A stretch of 64,000 nt of DNA from Bradyrhizobium sp. 139 (GTDB taxonomy: Bacteria; Pseudomonadota; Alphaproteobacteria; Rhizobiales; Xanthobacteraceae), in assembly GCF_023074175.1 (NCBI RefSeq), contig NZ_JADPKS010000169.1, positions 48,359 to 112,358 on the forward strand, written 5' to 3'. Shown here in pieces: positions 16,184 through 26,046 of this stretch. How positions within the stretch are numbered: the stretch's first letter is position 1; every line of letters starts with the position of its first letter. Below the pieces are notes generated by a model. It ran no database searches, was not told the DNA's origin, and saw nothing but the letters and a program-made list of their open reading frames with translations. The position numbers were made by a program, and so were the translations under genes.

Positions 16184-16783
16184 TTGAGGCCGCGCGAGTT
16201 CGACCACGACGACGTTCTGCGCATCGCGTTCGAGCAGTTCTGGCGCAAGGGCGTGCGCGGCACCTCGCTGTCGGACATCGCGCGCGACGCCGGTGTCCAG
16301 CGCGGCAGCCTCTACAATGCCTTCGGCAGCAAGGAGGCGCTGTTCCTCCAGGCCTATGAGCGCTATGCGGGCGACTATCTCGTCGCCCTGCAAAAGGCGC
16401 TCGGTGCGGGCTCATTGCGAAAACGCCTCATCGCGTTCTTCGACCTGACCATCACCAATTTCCGCTCCGGCACGCCGCCGCGGGGATGCCCGACCACGCG
16501 CGGATTGATGGAGCTCGGCGCGGCCGAAGGCGAGGGGCTGGATGAGGACGCGCGCCAGGCCTTCGCGAACCTCATCTCGCGCATCACCGCTCTGGTTCAG
16601 GATGCGTTGTCGGCGGGCGCAAAGCGCGGCGAATTCAGCGGCAACCCCGCGGCCGCAGCGCTGCACATCATCACCGTGACGCGCGGCCTCGCCGTAATCG
16701 AGCGTGCCTTCGGTGACGAGCCGCAGCTGCGCAAGATCGCCGCCCACACCGTCGATCTCGTGCTCGACAAAAGGGGCCGCTAG
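16184..16783 (+). CDS. TetR/AcrR-family transcriptional regulator
   Basis: The 199-residue protein starts at a TTG with GGAG six bases upstream. Residues about 8-50 form the TetR helix-turn-helix, with GTSLSDIARDAGVQRGSLYNAFGSKEALF as the recognition region. The C-terminal ligand domain includes the TPPRGCPTTRGLMEL stretch typical of the AefR/YcdC-like subgroup. It is divergent from the tautomerase gene across two TTGAC-N5-GTCAA palindromes, so it probably represses both. The inducer is unknown but may be the tautomerase substrate or a related small electrophile. Confidence 0.88.
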   Translation: MRPREFDHDDVLRIAFEQFWRKGVRGTSLSDIARDAGVQRGSLYNAFGSKEALFLQAYERYAGDYLVALQKALGAGSLRKRLIAFFDLTITNFRSGTPPRGCPTTRGLMELGAAEGEGLDEDARQAFANLISRITALVQDALSAGAKRGEFSGNPAAAALHIITVTRGLAVIERAFGDEPQLRKIAAHTVDLVLDKRGR

Positions 16784-16973
16784 GTGTCAGCAGAAAGCGA
16801 GCGCGATGCAGCAGGCCGCGCAAGGCAGCGCGCGCGACCAACTGATATTCCGGCTCGCGGGAGCGGGCATCGCGACCGGCGTCCTCCACCCTTGACGACC
16901 TCGGCTAAAGTGACGAAGCAGGACCATCGAACCTGCCGACCCGCGCCTCGGCGCGCGGGCATGGAGACGCTGC

Positions 16974-19900
16974 ATGTCGTTCAAGAAGCTTCTGATCGCC
17001 AATCGCGGCGAGATCGCCATCCGCATCGCGCGCGCAGCGGCGGACGCCGGCATCGCGACGGTCGCGATCCATCCCGCTGACGATGCGCTGTCGCTGCACG
17101 TGCGCGTTGCCGACGAGGCGACCGAAATCCCCGGCCGCGGCGCGCGGGCCTATCTCGACATCGAGGCCGTGGTGAAGGCGGCGAAGAGCGCCAGCTGCGA
17201 TGCTGTGCATCCCGGCTACGGCTTCCTCAGCGAGAACGCTGCGTTTGCGAAGGCGTGCGCCGATGCAGGCATCGCCTTCGTCGGACCGAAGGCTGCGGCG
17301 CTCGAACTGTTCGGCGACAAGGTCGCGGCGCGGCAATTGGCAAGACGTTGCGGCGTGCCGATCATCGCCGGCACCAGCGGGCCCTCCTCGCTGGAGGAGA
17401 TCACGGCGTTCTTCACCTCGCTCGGTAGCAATGCAGCGATCGTGATCAAGGCGATGGCCGGGGGCGGCGGCCGCGGCATGCGCGTGGTCGAGAACGCATC
17501 CGATCTCGTGGAGGCCTATGCGCGCTGCCAGTCCGAGGCCATGGCGGCGTTCGGCTTCGACGGTGTTTATGCCGAGCGCCTGATCCGGCCGGCCCGCCAT
17601 ATCGAGGTGCAGATCATCGGCGATCGCCATGGCGCGATCTCCCATCTCTGGGAGCGCGAATGCACCATTCAGCGCCGGCACCAGAAGCTGATCGAGGTGG
17701 CGCCGAGCCCGTCGCTCGGCGAGTCCCTGCGCGGCCGCATCATCGAAGCTGCGAAGCAGCTCGCCGCAGCCGCTTCTTACGACAGTCTCGGCACGTTCGA
17801 GTTCCTGGTCGACGGCAGCGCCGAGGACAGCTTTGCCTTCATCGAGGCCAATCCGCGGCTCCAGGTCGAGCACACCGTCACCGAGGAGGTGCTCGGTCTT
17901 GACATCGTCCGCGCCCAGCTCGCGGTCGCCGCAGGCAGTTCGCTCGCTTCCCTCGGTCTTGCGCAGGGCTCCATCCCCAGGCCGCGCGGCTATGCCATGC
18001 AGCTCCGCGTCAACATGGAGACGCTCGACGTAACAGGCGCGACCCATCCAACCGGCGGCGTGCTCGCCGTGTTCGAGCCGCCGTCGGGCCCCGGCGTCCG
18101 GGTCGATAGTTTTGGCTATGCCGGCTACAAGACCAGTTCCGCCTTCGACTCACTGCTGGCCAAGGTCATCGTGCACACGCCGGGTGAAGCCTGGCATGAC
18201 GTCGTCGCAAAAGGCTCGCGCGCCTTACGCGAGTTCAGGATTGACGGCGTCGTCACCAACATCGCATTCCTCCAGGCCGTGCTGGCGCATCCCGATTTCA
18301 GGACCAACCGCATCGCGACCGATTTCATCGATCGCAACATCGCAAAGCTCGTCGAGGCGGCCGATGACGCGGCAAAGCCGCTCTATTTTGCCGCGACCGA
18401 GCGAAGCGGCGGTCACGGCACCGAGACGCACGCCGCGCAAGTCGTGCCCGAAGGCGCGGTGATGGTTGGAGCGCCCCTGCAAGGAACCATCGTCGCCATC
18501 CAGGTGAAGGAGGGCGAGATCGTGCGCCCCGGCCAGCAGCTCGCCGTGATCGAATCCATGAAGATGGAGCATCTGGTCATGGCCGAGCAGGGTGGCCGCG
18601 TCATGACGCTCGTTGCCGGCGATGGCGTCACGCTGATGCATGGCGAGCCCATCATGTATCTCGAGCCGCTCGATGTCGCCGCCGACGCGTCGGCTGCGGA
18701 AGCGGACATCGATCTCGACCATATCCGTCCCGATCTCGCCGAGCTGATCGCGCGCCAGGCCAATACGCTCGATGCGAATCGTCCGGCATCGGTCGAGCGC
18801 CGCCGTAACACCAACCAGCGCACCGCGCGCGAGAACGTCGCCCAGCTCGTCGACGACGGCTCGTTCATGGAATATGGCAGCCTTGCGATTGCGGCGCAGC
18901 GGCGTCGGCGCAAGCTCGACGATCTCATCAAGAGCACGCCGGCCGACGGCCTCGTGATGGGTGTTGCGACGGTCAATGCCGAGAAGTTCGGTCCCGAGGG
19001 CGGCCGCTGCATCGTTGTGGCCTATGACTACACCGTGCTCGCGGGCACGCAGGGTCACATGAACCACAAGAAGATCGATCGCATGCTGGGGCTTGCGGAA
19101 GACTGGCGCGTGCCGCTGGTGTTTTATGCCGAAGGCGGCGGTGGCCGGCCCGGCGACACCGACCGGCTCGGCATGACGGGCCTCGACGGCCCGTCTTTCG
19201 TGCAGTTCGCTAAGCTCTCCGGCCTCGTGCCTGTTATCGGCGTGGTCTCCGGTTACTGCTTTGCCGGCAACGCCGCGATGCTCGGCTGCTGCGACGTCAT
19301 CATCGCCACCAAGAACGCTTCGATCGGCATGGGCGGTCCGGCGATGATCGAAGGCGGCGGTCTCGGCGTCTATCACCCGGCCGAGGTCGGCCCGGTCTCG
19401 TTCCAGTCACCGAACGGCGTGATCGATATCCTCGTCGAGGACGAGGAGGAGGCGACGCGGGTCGCGCAAAAATACCTGTCTTATTTCCAGGGCGCCGTCA
19501 CGAAATGGGAAGCAGCCGACCAGCGCCTGCTCCGTCGTGCAGTTCCGGAAAACCGCCTGCGCGTCTACGACGTCCGCGGCGTCATCGACCTCGTCGCCGA
19601 CAAGGACTCCGTGCTGGAGCTGCGCCGCGACTACGGCGTCGGTATGATCACGGCGCTGATCCGCATCGAGGGCAGGCCGTTCGGCCTGATCGCCAACAAT
19701 CCGCGCCATCTCGGCGGCGCGATCGATGCCGACGCCGGCGACAAGGCCGCGCGCTTCCTCCAGCTCTGCGACGCGTTTGACCTGCCGATCGTCTCGCTCT
19801 GCGACACGCCCGGCTTCATGGTCGGGCCGGAAGCGGAGAAGACGGCGATCGTGCGCCACGTCTCGCGCATGTTCGTGACAGGCGCGAGTCTCACTGTGCC

Positions 19901-20279
19901 GCTGTTCGGCATCGTGCTGCGCAAGGGCTATGGGCTCGGGGCGCAGTCGATGATCGGCGGCGGCTTCCACGCCTCCTTCTTCACCGCGGCCTGGCCGACC
20001 GGTGAATTCGGTGGCATGGGTCTGGAGGGTTACGTCCGCCTCGGCTTCCGCAAGGAGATGGAGGCGATCGCCGATCCCCAGGAGCGCGAGACCTATTATC
20101 GCAACAAGGTCGCCGAGCTCTATGCCAACGGCAAGGCGGTCTCGATCGCGTCCGTGTTCGAGATCGACAACGTCATAGACCCCGCCGAGACGCGGCGCTG
20201 GATCATGGCGGGCCTGCGGTCGGTGCCGAAGCCGGCGGTGCGAACGAAGAAGAAGCGGCCGTGCATCGATACGTGGTGA
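16974..20279 (+). CDS. Single-chain biotin-dependent acyl-CoA carboxylase (BC-BCCP-CT)
   Basis: The 1101-residue polypeptide carries all three parts of a biotin carboxylase system. Biotin carboxylase covers about 1-450 (IANRGEIAIRIARAA, then KAMAGGGGRGM and EVQIIGD). The biotinyl domain follows, with ESMKMEH and the target lysine at about 530. A carboxyltransferase of the acetyl/propionyl-CoA beta-alpha type spans about 600-1090 (GGGGRPGDTD, GYCFAGNAAMLGCCD, NNPRHLGGAIDADAGDKAARF). This order in one chain matches the long-chain acyl-CoA carboxylases (LCC) described for mycobacteria and alphaproteobacteria. Substrate length cannot be read from sequence. It lies upstream of, and in line with, the AcoR-type regulator gene. 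Confidence 0.85.
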   Translation: MSFKKLLIANRGEIAIRIARAAADAGIATVAIHPADDALSLHVRVADEATEIPGRGARAYLDIEAVVKAAKSASCDAVHPGYGFLSENAAFAKACADAGIAFVGPKAAALELFGDKVAARQLARRCGVPIIAGTSGPSSLEEITAFFTSLGSNAAIVIKAMAGGGGRGMRVVENASDLVEAYARCQSEAMAAFGFDGVYAERLIRPARHIEVQIIGDRHGAISHLWERECTIQRRHQKLIEVAPSPSLGESLRGRIIEAAKQLAAAASYDSLGTFEFLVDGSAEDSFAFIEANPRLQVEHTVTEEVLGLDIVRAQLAVAAGSSLASLGLAQGSIPRPRGYAMQLRVNMETLDVTGATHPTGGVLAVFEPPSGPGVRVDSFGYAGYKTSSAFDSLLAKVIVHTPGEAWHDVVAKGSRALREFRIDGVVTNIAFLQAVLAHPDFRTNRIATDFIDRNIAKLVEAADDAAKPLYFAATERSGGHGTETHAAQVVPEGAVMVGAPLQGTIVAIQVKEGEIVRPGQQLAVIESMKMEHLVMAEQGGRVMTLVAGDGVTLMHGEPIMYLEPLDVAADASAAEADIDLDHIRPDLAELIARQANTLDANRPASVERRRNTNQRTARENVAQLVDDGSFMEYGSLAIAAQRRRRKLDDLIKSTPADGLVMGVATVNAEKFGPEGGRCIVVAYDYTVLAGTQGHMNHKKIDRMLGLAEDWRVPLVFYAEGGGGRPGDTDRLGMTGLDGPSFVQFAKLSGLVPVIGVVSGYCFAGNAAMLGCCDVIIATKNASIGMGGPAMIEGGGLGVYHPAEVGPVSFQSPNGVIDILVEDEEEATRVAQKYLSYFQGAVTKWEAADQRLLRRAVPENRLRVYDVRGVIDLVADKDSVLELRRDYGVGMITALIRIEGRPFGLIANNPRHLGGAIDADAGDKAARFLQLCDAFDLPIVSLCDTPGFMVGPEAEKTAIVRHVSRMFVTGASLTVPLFGIVLRKGYGLGAQSMIGGGFHASFFTAAWPTGEFGGMGLEGYVRLGFRKEMEAIADPQERETYYRNKVAELYANGKAVSIASVFEIDNVIDPAETRRWIMAGLRSVPKPAVRTKKKRPCIDTW

Positions 20280-20388
20280 GGGCGGTGCAACAATTCTGAT
20301 CGGGCTTCGCTGGGTTCCCGGTTCCCGATTGACATCCCCGCCCGTGATGCCAGACTTTGCACAATAATACAGGGTGGAGACGTCCGCG

Positions 20389-22257
<1,869 letters not shown>

Positions 22258-22301
22258 TATCGTCTGCTGGAGACGAATCGCGGAGCGTGCTCCGGGTTTC
22301 G

Positions 22302-22440
22302 CCTCGCCCCGCTTGCGGGGAGAGGCCGACGCGCGAAGCGCGGCGGGTGAGGGGGAGTCTCCGCGAGTCCAACTGTCACCTCCCTCGTGGAGAGTCCCCC
22401 TCACCCCAACCCTCTCCCCGCGTGCGGGGCGAGGGAGCGC
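22302..22440. repeat. CTCTCCCCGC-type intergenic repeat, copy A
   Basis: A hairpin (CTCGCCCCGC-TT-GCGGGGAGAG, 22304-22324) opens the element and a second one (CCCTCTCCCCGC-GT-GCGGGGCGAGGG, 22410-22435) closes it, with GGGTGAGGG and CCCCTCACCCC inside. Related copies occur at 27832, 35227 and 60108. It fills the gap between the convergent regulator and flavin reductase genes and could terminate transcription from either side. Confidence 0.75.
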
Positions 22441-22457
22441 ACCGACGCCGCCGCTCC

Positions 22458-23012
22458 TTACGAAAAATCGCTCCAGCTCAGATGCCGCGAATCAAGGTCG
22501 CCGACTGTGACGGTGCCGCGGATTTCGTGAGGCACGTGGAAACTGCTGCGCAGGTACACGAGCGGTGCGGTCCCGTCGGAATGCGATGCGCCGCGCACCT
22601 CGCCGACGAAGATCGAATGCGTCGTGGTTTCGAATTCCTGCGCCAGCACGCAGTCGAACGCGGCCACCGCGTCCGTCAGCACGGGCGCGCCGGTCACCCC
22701 ACGCCTCCACTGCCCGAAGGCAAAGCGATCATCGCCGTTGACACCCTTCTGGCCGCTGAAGGTGAGCGCCAGCACGGCGTGATCGGCGTGCAGGAAGTTG
22801 ATCGCGAAGGCGCCCTCCTCGCGGATTCGCGCATGTGCGCTGGCGTTGCGGTTGACGCAGACGATCAGCGACGGCGGACTGTCCGACAGCGAGCAGGCCG
22901 AGGTCACCGTCAGCCCGGTGCGCGTGCCGTGCTCGGCGCCGACCGTCACCAGCGCCACGGCGCCGGCGCATTGGCGCATCGCCTGCTTGAAATCCTTTGC
23001 GTCGACGCTCAC
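22458..23012 (-). CDS. Flavin reductase (HpaC/RutF-like)
   Basis: The 184-residue protein matches the small flavin:NAD(P)H oxidoreductases: FKQAMRQCAGAVALVTV at the N-terminus, GLTVTSACSLSDSPPSLIVCVN around the FMN site, and FAINFLHADH in the middle. These enzymes supply reduced flavin to a monooxygenase partner. The gene lies 57 bp after the LLM oxidoreductase on the same strand, so the two most likely form a two-component monooxygenase system. Confidence 0.85.
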   Translation of the reverse strand: MSVDAKDFKQAMRQCAGAVALVTVGAEHGTRTGLTVTSACSLSDSPPSLIVCVNRNASAHARIREEGAFAINFLHADHAVLALTFSGQKGVNGDDRFAFGQWRRGVTGAPVLTDAVAAFDCVLAQEFETTTHSIFVGEVRGASHSDGTAPLVYLRSSFHVPHEIRGTVTVGDLDSRHLSWSDFS

Positions 23013-23069
23013 GCCGAAGTCTCCGAAATGGATGCGGGTGCGGCACGATCGCGCCGCACCCGCGTCGGG

Positions 23070-24167
23070 TCAAGCCGCCTTCTTCGCGGAGCCGAGATGC
23101 TTCAGGCGCGGCATCACCTCGTTCTTAAGCAGCGAGAGTGAGTGGTACCAGGACTCCGGCTTGTGCTTGTAGTCGAAGCCGAACACGCAGAGCACGCCGA
23201 AGCCGCCGACCTCGTCGTAGATCTTCTCGATCTTCTCGGCGACGGTCGCGGGCGAGCCGACGATCCAGTTCCGCTTGGCGCAATATTCGACCGTGACGTC
23301 GCTATCGGGCACATCGGGCGCGTGCTTCAGATAGTCCTTGAAGCCGAAATGGCCGAGCAGCGGCAGGAAGTACTCGCTCATCATCCGCCCCATCATGTCG
23401 CCGGTTGAAAGCTTCCACGCCTCCTCGTCGGTATCCGCGACGAACACCTCGCGCACCAGCCGCCAGTCCTGGCGGTTCGGCTTACGGCCGGTCTTCGCGG
23501 CGCCTGCTACCACCGAGTCCCAGTGGCTCCCGACATAAGCCGGATTGAGGTTGAGGCTCATCGGAATGAAGCCGCGCTCGCCGGCGAGCTTCAGCGTGTC
23601 CGAGTTCTTCGACAGTCCGGCGACGCCGATCGGCGGATGCGGCGCCTGGAGCGGCTTGATATGGGGCTTGAGGAAATCGAACATCGTGTCCGGCTTGGTC
23701 ACCGTCCAGAACTTGCCCTTGTAGGTCCAGGGCGCCGGATCGCTCCACATCTTCAGGATGATCTCCAGCGCTTCGCGGGTCATGTCGCGGTTCTGGCCGC
23801 TCATGCCGTCGACGTTGAACATCGCCCAGTCGCTCGGCAGGCCCGAGGCGGCGACGCCGAAATTGAGCCGGCCCTCGGAGAGATGGTCCAGCATCGCGAC
23901 GCGATTGGCGAGCTCGGCCGGGTGGTGATAGGGCAGCAGGAAGCCGCCCGGTCCGATGCGGATCTGCTTGGTCTGCATCAGCGCCTGCGCGATCAGCAGG
24001 TCCGGCGTGGGATTGGGTTCCCAGGGCGCGGTGTGGTGCTCGCCGATCCAGGCCTCCTGATAGCCGAGCTCGTCGAGCCAGCGCAGGACCTGCAGGTCCC
24101 AGTCATGTCCTTCCTTCAGGCCGCACTCCGGCGGATGCGAAGGCATCGTGAAATAGCCGATCTCCAT
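23070..24167 (-). CDS. LLM-class flavin-dependent monooxygenase (luciferase/limonene type)
   Basis: I start at ATG 24167 (MEIGYFTMPSHPPE), with GAGGAA just upstream; the frame runs open to 24359, but that part contains the promoters. The 365-residue product has the luciferase-like TIM barrel with EAWIGEHHTAPWEPNPTPD, RIGPGGFLLPYHHPAELA and GRLNFGVAASGLPSD. The closest type I recall is the limonene monooxygenase-like LLM group that uses reduced flavin from a separate reductase. The reductase gene follows immediately. Two -24/-12 promoters precede it, so expression should depend on sigma-54 and an enhancer-binding protein. The substrate is unknown. Confidence 0.82.
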   Translation of the reverse strand: MEIGYFTMPSHPPECGLKEGHDWDLQVLRWLDELGYQEAWIGEHHTAPWEPNPTPDLLIAQALMQTKQIRIGPGGFLLPYHHPAELANRVAMLDHLSEGRLNFGVAASGLPSDWAMFNVDGMSGQNRDMTREALEIILKMWSDPAPWTYKGKFWTVTKPDTMFDFLKPHIKPLQAPHPPIGVAGLSKNSDTLKLAGERGFIPMSLNLNPAYVGSHWDSVVAGAAKTGRKPNRQDWRLVREVFVADTDEEAWKLSTGDMMGRMMSEYFLPLLGHFGFKDYLKHAPDVPDSDVTVEYCAKRNWIVGSPATVAEKIEKIYDEVGGFGVLCVFGFDYKHKPESWYHSLSLLKNEVMPRLKHLGSAKKAA

Positions 24168-24232
24168 GGGTTTCCTCATCTGATGTTGACGCGTCTTGTT
24201 TCGCGTTCCTGGACTTGAACAGGGCAGCTTTA

Positions 24233-24247
24233 GCAAGCGGTGTGCCA
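24233..24247 (-). promoter_or_regulatory. Sigma-54 promoter, proximal
   Basis: On the minus strand TGGCACACCGCTTGC carries the -24 TGGCAC and -12 TTGC elements at exact consensus spacing, followed by T. Transcription would start about 12 bp downstream, leaving a leader of about 50 nt to the LLM start codon. Confidence 0.72.
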
Positions 24248-24254
24248 CCGCTTC

Positions 24255-24269
24255 GCAAGTGCTGTGCCA
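24255..24269 (-). promoter_or_regulatory. Sigma-54 promoter, distal
   Basis: TGGCACAGCACTTGC on the minus strand is a second -24/-12 element with the same internal spacing, 22 bp upstream of the proximal one (about two helical turns). Tandem copies make a chance match unlikely. Confidence 0.65.
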
Positions 24270-24348
24270 GCGCCGCGTCGCCTCAGGCCTGCGAGAAAAA
24301 GCTGGTTTGCGGCGGCAATAGCCGATATCCCGGGGCAGATTTGCGGGG

Positions 24349-24393
24349 CCTCGTCTCATTGTCGCGAGACGGCGTCTTGCCGGTGAGACGAGG
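24349..24393. promoter_or_regulatory. Inverted repeat, candidate enhancer site
   Basis: CCTCGTCTCA at 24349-24358 is the exact inverse of TGAGACGAGG at 24384-24393. Inside are further GAGAC and GTCTT half-sites, giving two successive GTCTC/GAGAC-like dyads. The element lies about 100 bp upstream of the sigma-54 promoters, the usual distance for an enhancer-binding site, and also just before the dgoK start, so it could instead regulate dgoK. Confidence 0.5.
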
Positions 24394-24405
24394 ATAGGCG
24401 TTGAG

Positions 24406-25320
24406 ATGACCGAACCCGCCTATGTCGCGGTGGACTGGGGCACCAGCAGCTTCCGGCTCTGGCTGGTCGACCGTGCCGGCCTGATTTTGGCTGAACGCCG
24501 TAGCGACGAGGGCATGCTGGCTGCAGCGAAGACCGGTTTCCCCGCCGTGCTGCAATCGCATCTCACTGCCGTGGAGGCACCGGATCACCTGCCCGTTCTC
24601 GTTTGCGGCATGGCCGGAGCCCGCACGGGCTGGGTGGAGGCCGGCTACGTTGATACGCCGGCGCCACTTTCTGCGATCCTGAAGCAGGCCGCGCGGGTGC
24701 CGGGCGAAGTGCGCGATATCCGCATCTTGCCGGGTATCGCGCAGCGCGATACCAACGCGCCCGACGTGATGCGCGGCGAGGAAACCCAGCTGCTTGGCGC
24801 ACTCGGCTTGGATGCCGCCGTCGAGGCGCTGGTCTGCATGCCCGGCACGCACTCGAAATGGGTGCGTGTGAAGGATGGCACGGTCGCGCATTTTTCCACC
24901 TTCATGACCGGCGAGCTCTTCAGCGTGGTCTCGCGCGAGACGATCCTGTCGCTCGCGGTCGCCGGCGCCGACGACGCCGAGGATGTCGCGAGTTTCAAGG
25001 CGGCAGTGAAAGCCGCGTACGATGCGCCTGCCTTTGCGGCCAATCTCCTGTTCGGCGCGAGGTCGCGGCAGCTTCTGTTCGGCGGCACGCCGGCCGCCGC
25101 GCGCGAGACGCTGTCAGGCACGTTGATCGGGATCGAGCTAGCGGCAGGGCTCTCCGGCACTGTGCCGAAAGCGGGCATCACCCTGATTGCTTCGGGGCGG
25201 CTCGCGATGCTGTACCGGCTCGCCTTCGATGCACTGTCGGTCACCGTGAACCCGATCGATGCGGAGGAAGCCGTTCGCCGCGGCCTCTCGATGGCCGCTG
25301 CCGCGATCTGGACAAAATGA
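24406..25320 (+). CDS. dgoK: 2-dehydro-3-deoxygalactonokinase
   Basis: The 304-residue protein begins with the kinase phosphate-binding segment VAVDWGTSSFRLWLVD and continues with VLVCGMAGARTGWVEAGYVDTP and VCMPGTHSKWVRV, all characteristic of DgoK. It phosphorylates 2-keto-3-deoxygalactonate in the De Ley-Doudoroff route of galactose/galactonate breakdown, in the cytosol. The aldolase for the next step follows 13 bp downstream. No galactonate dehydratase, transporter or GntR regulator is adjacent, so the rest of the pathway must lie elsewhere. The gene is divergent from the LLM operon. Confidence 0.92.
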   Translation: MTEPAYVAVDWGTSSFRLWLVDRAGLILAERRSDEGMLAAAKTGFPAVLQSHLTAVEAPDHLPVLVCGMAGARTGWVEAGYVDTPAPLSAILKQAARVPGEVRDIRILPGIAQRDTNAPDVMRGEETQLLGALGLDAAVEALVCMPGTHSKWVRVKDGTVAHFSTFMTGELFSVVSRETILSLAVAGADDAEDVASFKAAVKAAYDAPAFAANLLFGARSRQLLFGGTPAAARETLSGTLIGIELAAGLSGTVPKAGITLIASGRLAMLYRLAFDALSVTVNPIDAEEAVRRGLSMAAAAIWTK

Positions 25321-25333
25321 GAGGAATCTTGAG

Positions 25334-25966
25334 ATGAGCGTTCCCTTTCCGCCGATGAAGCGGCCGCTGGTCGCGATCCTGCGTGGCGTGAAACCCGAGG
25401 AAACCGAGGCGATCGTCGGGGTGCTGATCGAGGCCGGCATGACCGCGATCGAGATTCCCTTGAACTCGCCCGATCCGTTCCGCTCCATCGCAACAGCCGT
25501 GAAACAGGCGCCGGCCGGTGTGCTGATCGGCGCCGGTACGGTGCTAAGCGCTGCAGACGTCGATCGTCTCAACGACCTCGGCGGCAAGCTGATGGTCTCG
25601 CCGAATGTCGACACGGAGGTGCTGGCGCGCGCGCATCAGCACGGGATGGTAACGATGCCGGGCGTGTTCTCGCCCACTGAGGCGCTGCTCGCAGCGCGCT
25701 CCGGCGCGTCGAGCCTGAAATTCTTCCCCGCGAGCGTGCTCGGCGCATCCGGTATTTCCGCGATCCGCGCCGTGCTTCCGGCCGGCGTGGTGATCGCCGC
25801 CGTCGGGGGTGTCTCCGACCAGAATTTTGTCGAGTATATCAAGGGCGGCGTGACCGCGTTCGGGCTCGGCTCCAGCCTCTACAAGCCCGGCATGTCCGCC
25901 GCCGATGTCGCCGCCCGCGCGAAAGCGACGATCACGGCCTACGATCGGGCGATTGCGAAAGACTGA
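25334..25966 (+). CDS. dgoA: 2-dehydro-3-deoxy-6-phosphogalactonate aldolase
   Basis: The start is ATG 25334 with GAGGAAT upstream; a longer frame from 25259 overlaps dgoK and is not supported. The 210-residue product is a KDPG-type class I aldolase: the catalytic glutamate is in AIEIPLNSP (about E40) and the Schiff-base lysine in SLKFFPAS (about K129). It splits KDPGal into pyruvate and glyceraldehyde-3-phosphate. The pairing with dgoK distinguishes it from the KDPG aldolase of the Entner-Doudoroff pathway. Confidence 0.92.
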   Translation: MSVPFPPMKRPLVAILRGVKPEETEAIVGVLIEAGMTAIEIPLNSPDPFRSIATAVKQAPAGVLIGAGTVLSAADVDRLNDLGGKLMVSPNVDTEVLARAHQHGMVTMPGVFSPTEALLAARSGASSLKFFPASVLGASGISAIRAVLPAGVVIAAVGGVSDQNFVEYIKGGVTAFGLGSSLYKPGMSAADVAARAKATITAYDRAIAKD

Positions 25967-26046
25967 GCCGGCAATAAACAAGCCGTGATGCCGTCACGGT
26001 CGCCCGTTATCCTATCTTGCTGCAGCAGCGAGACCAGGAGGCCGAC

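Noticed and set aside
20341..20388. Possible sigma-54 promoter (TGCCAGACTTTGC) before the activator gene
   Set aside because: It lacks the GG of the -24 element at the required distance from GC.
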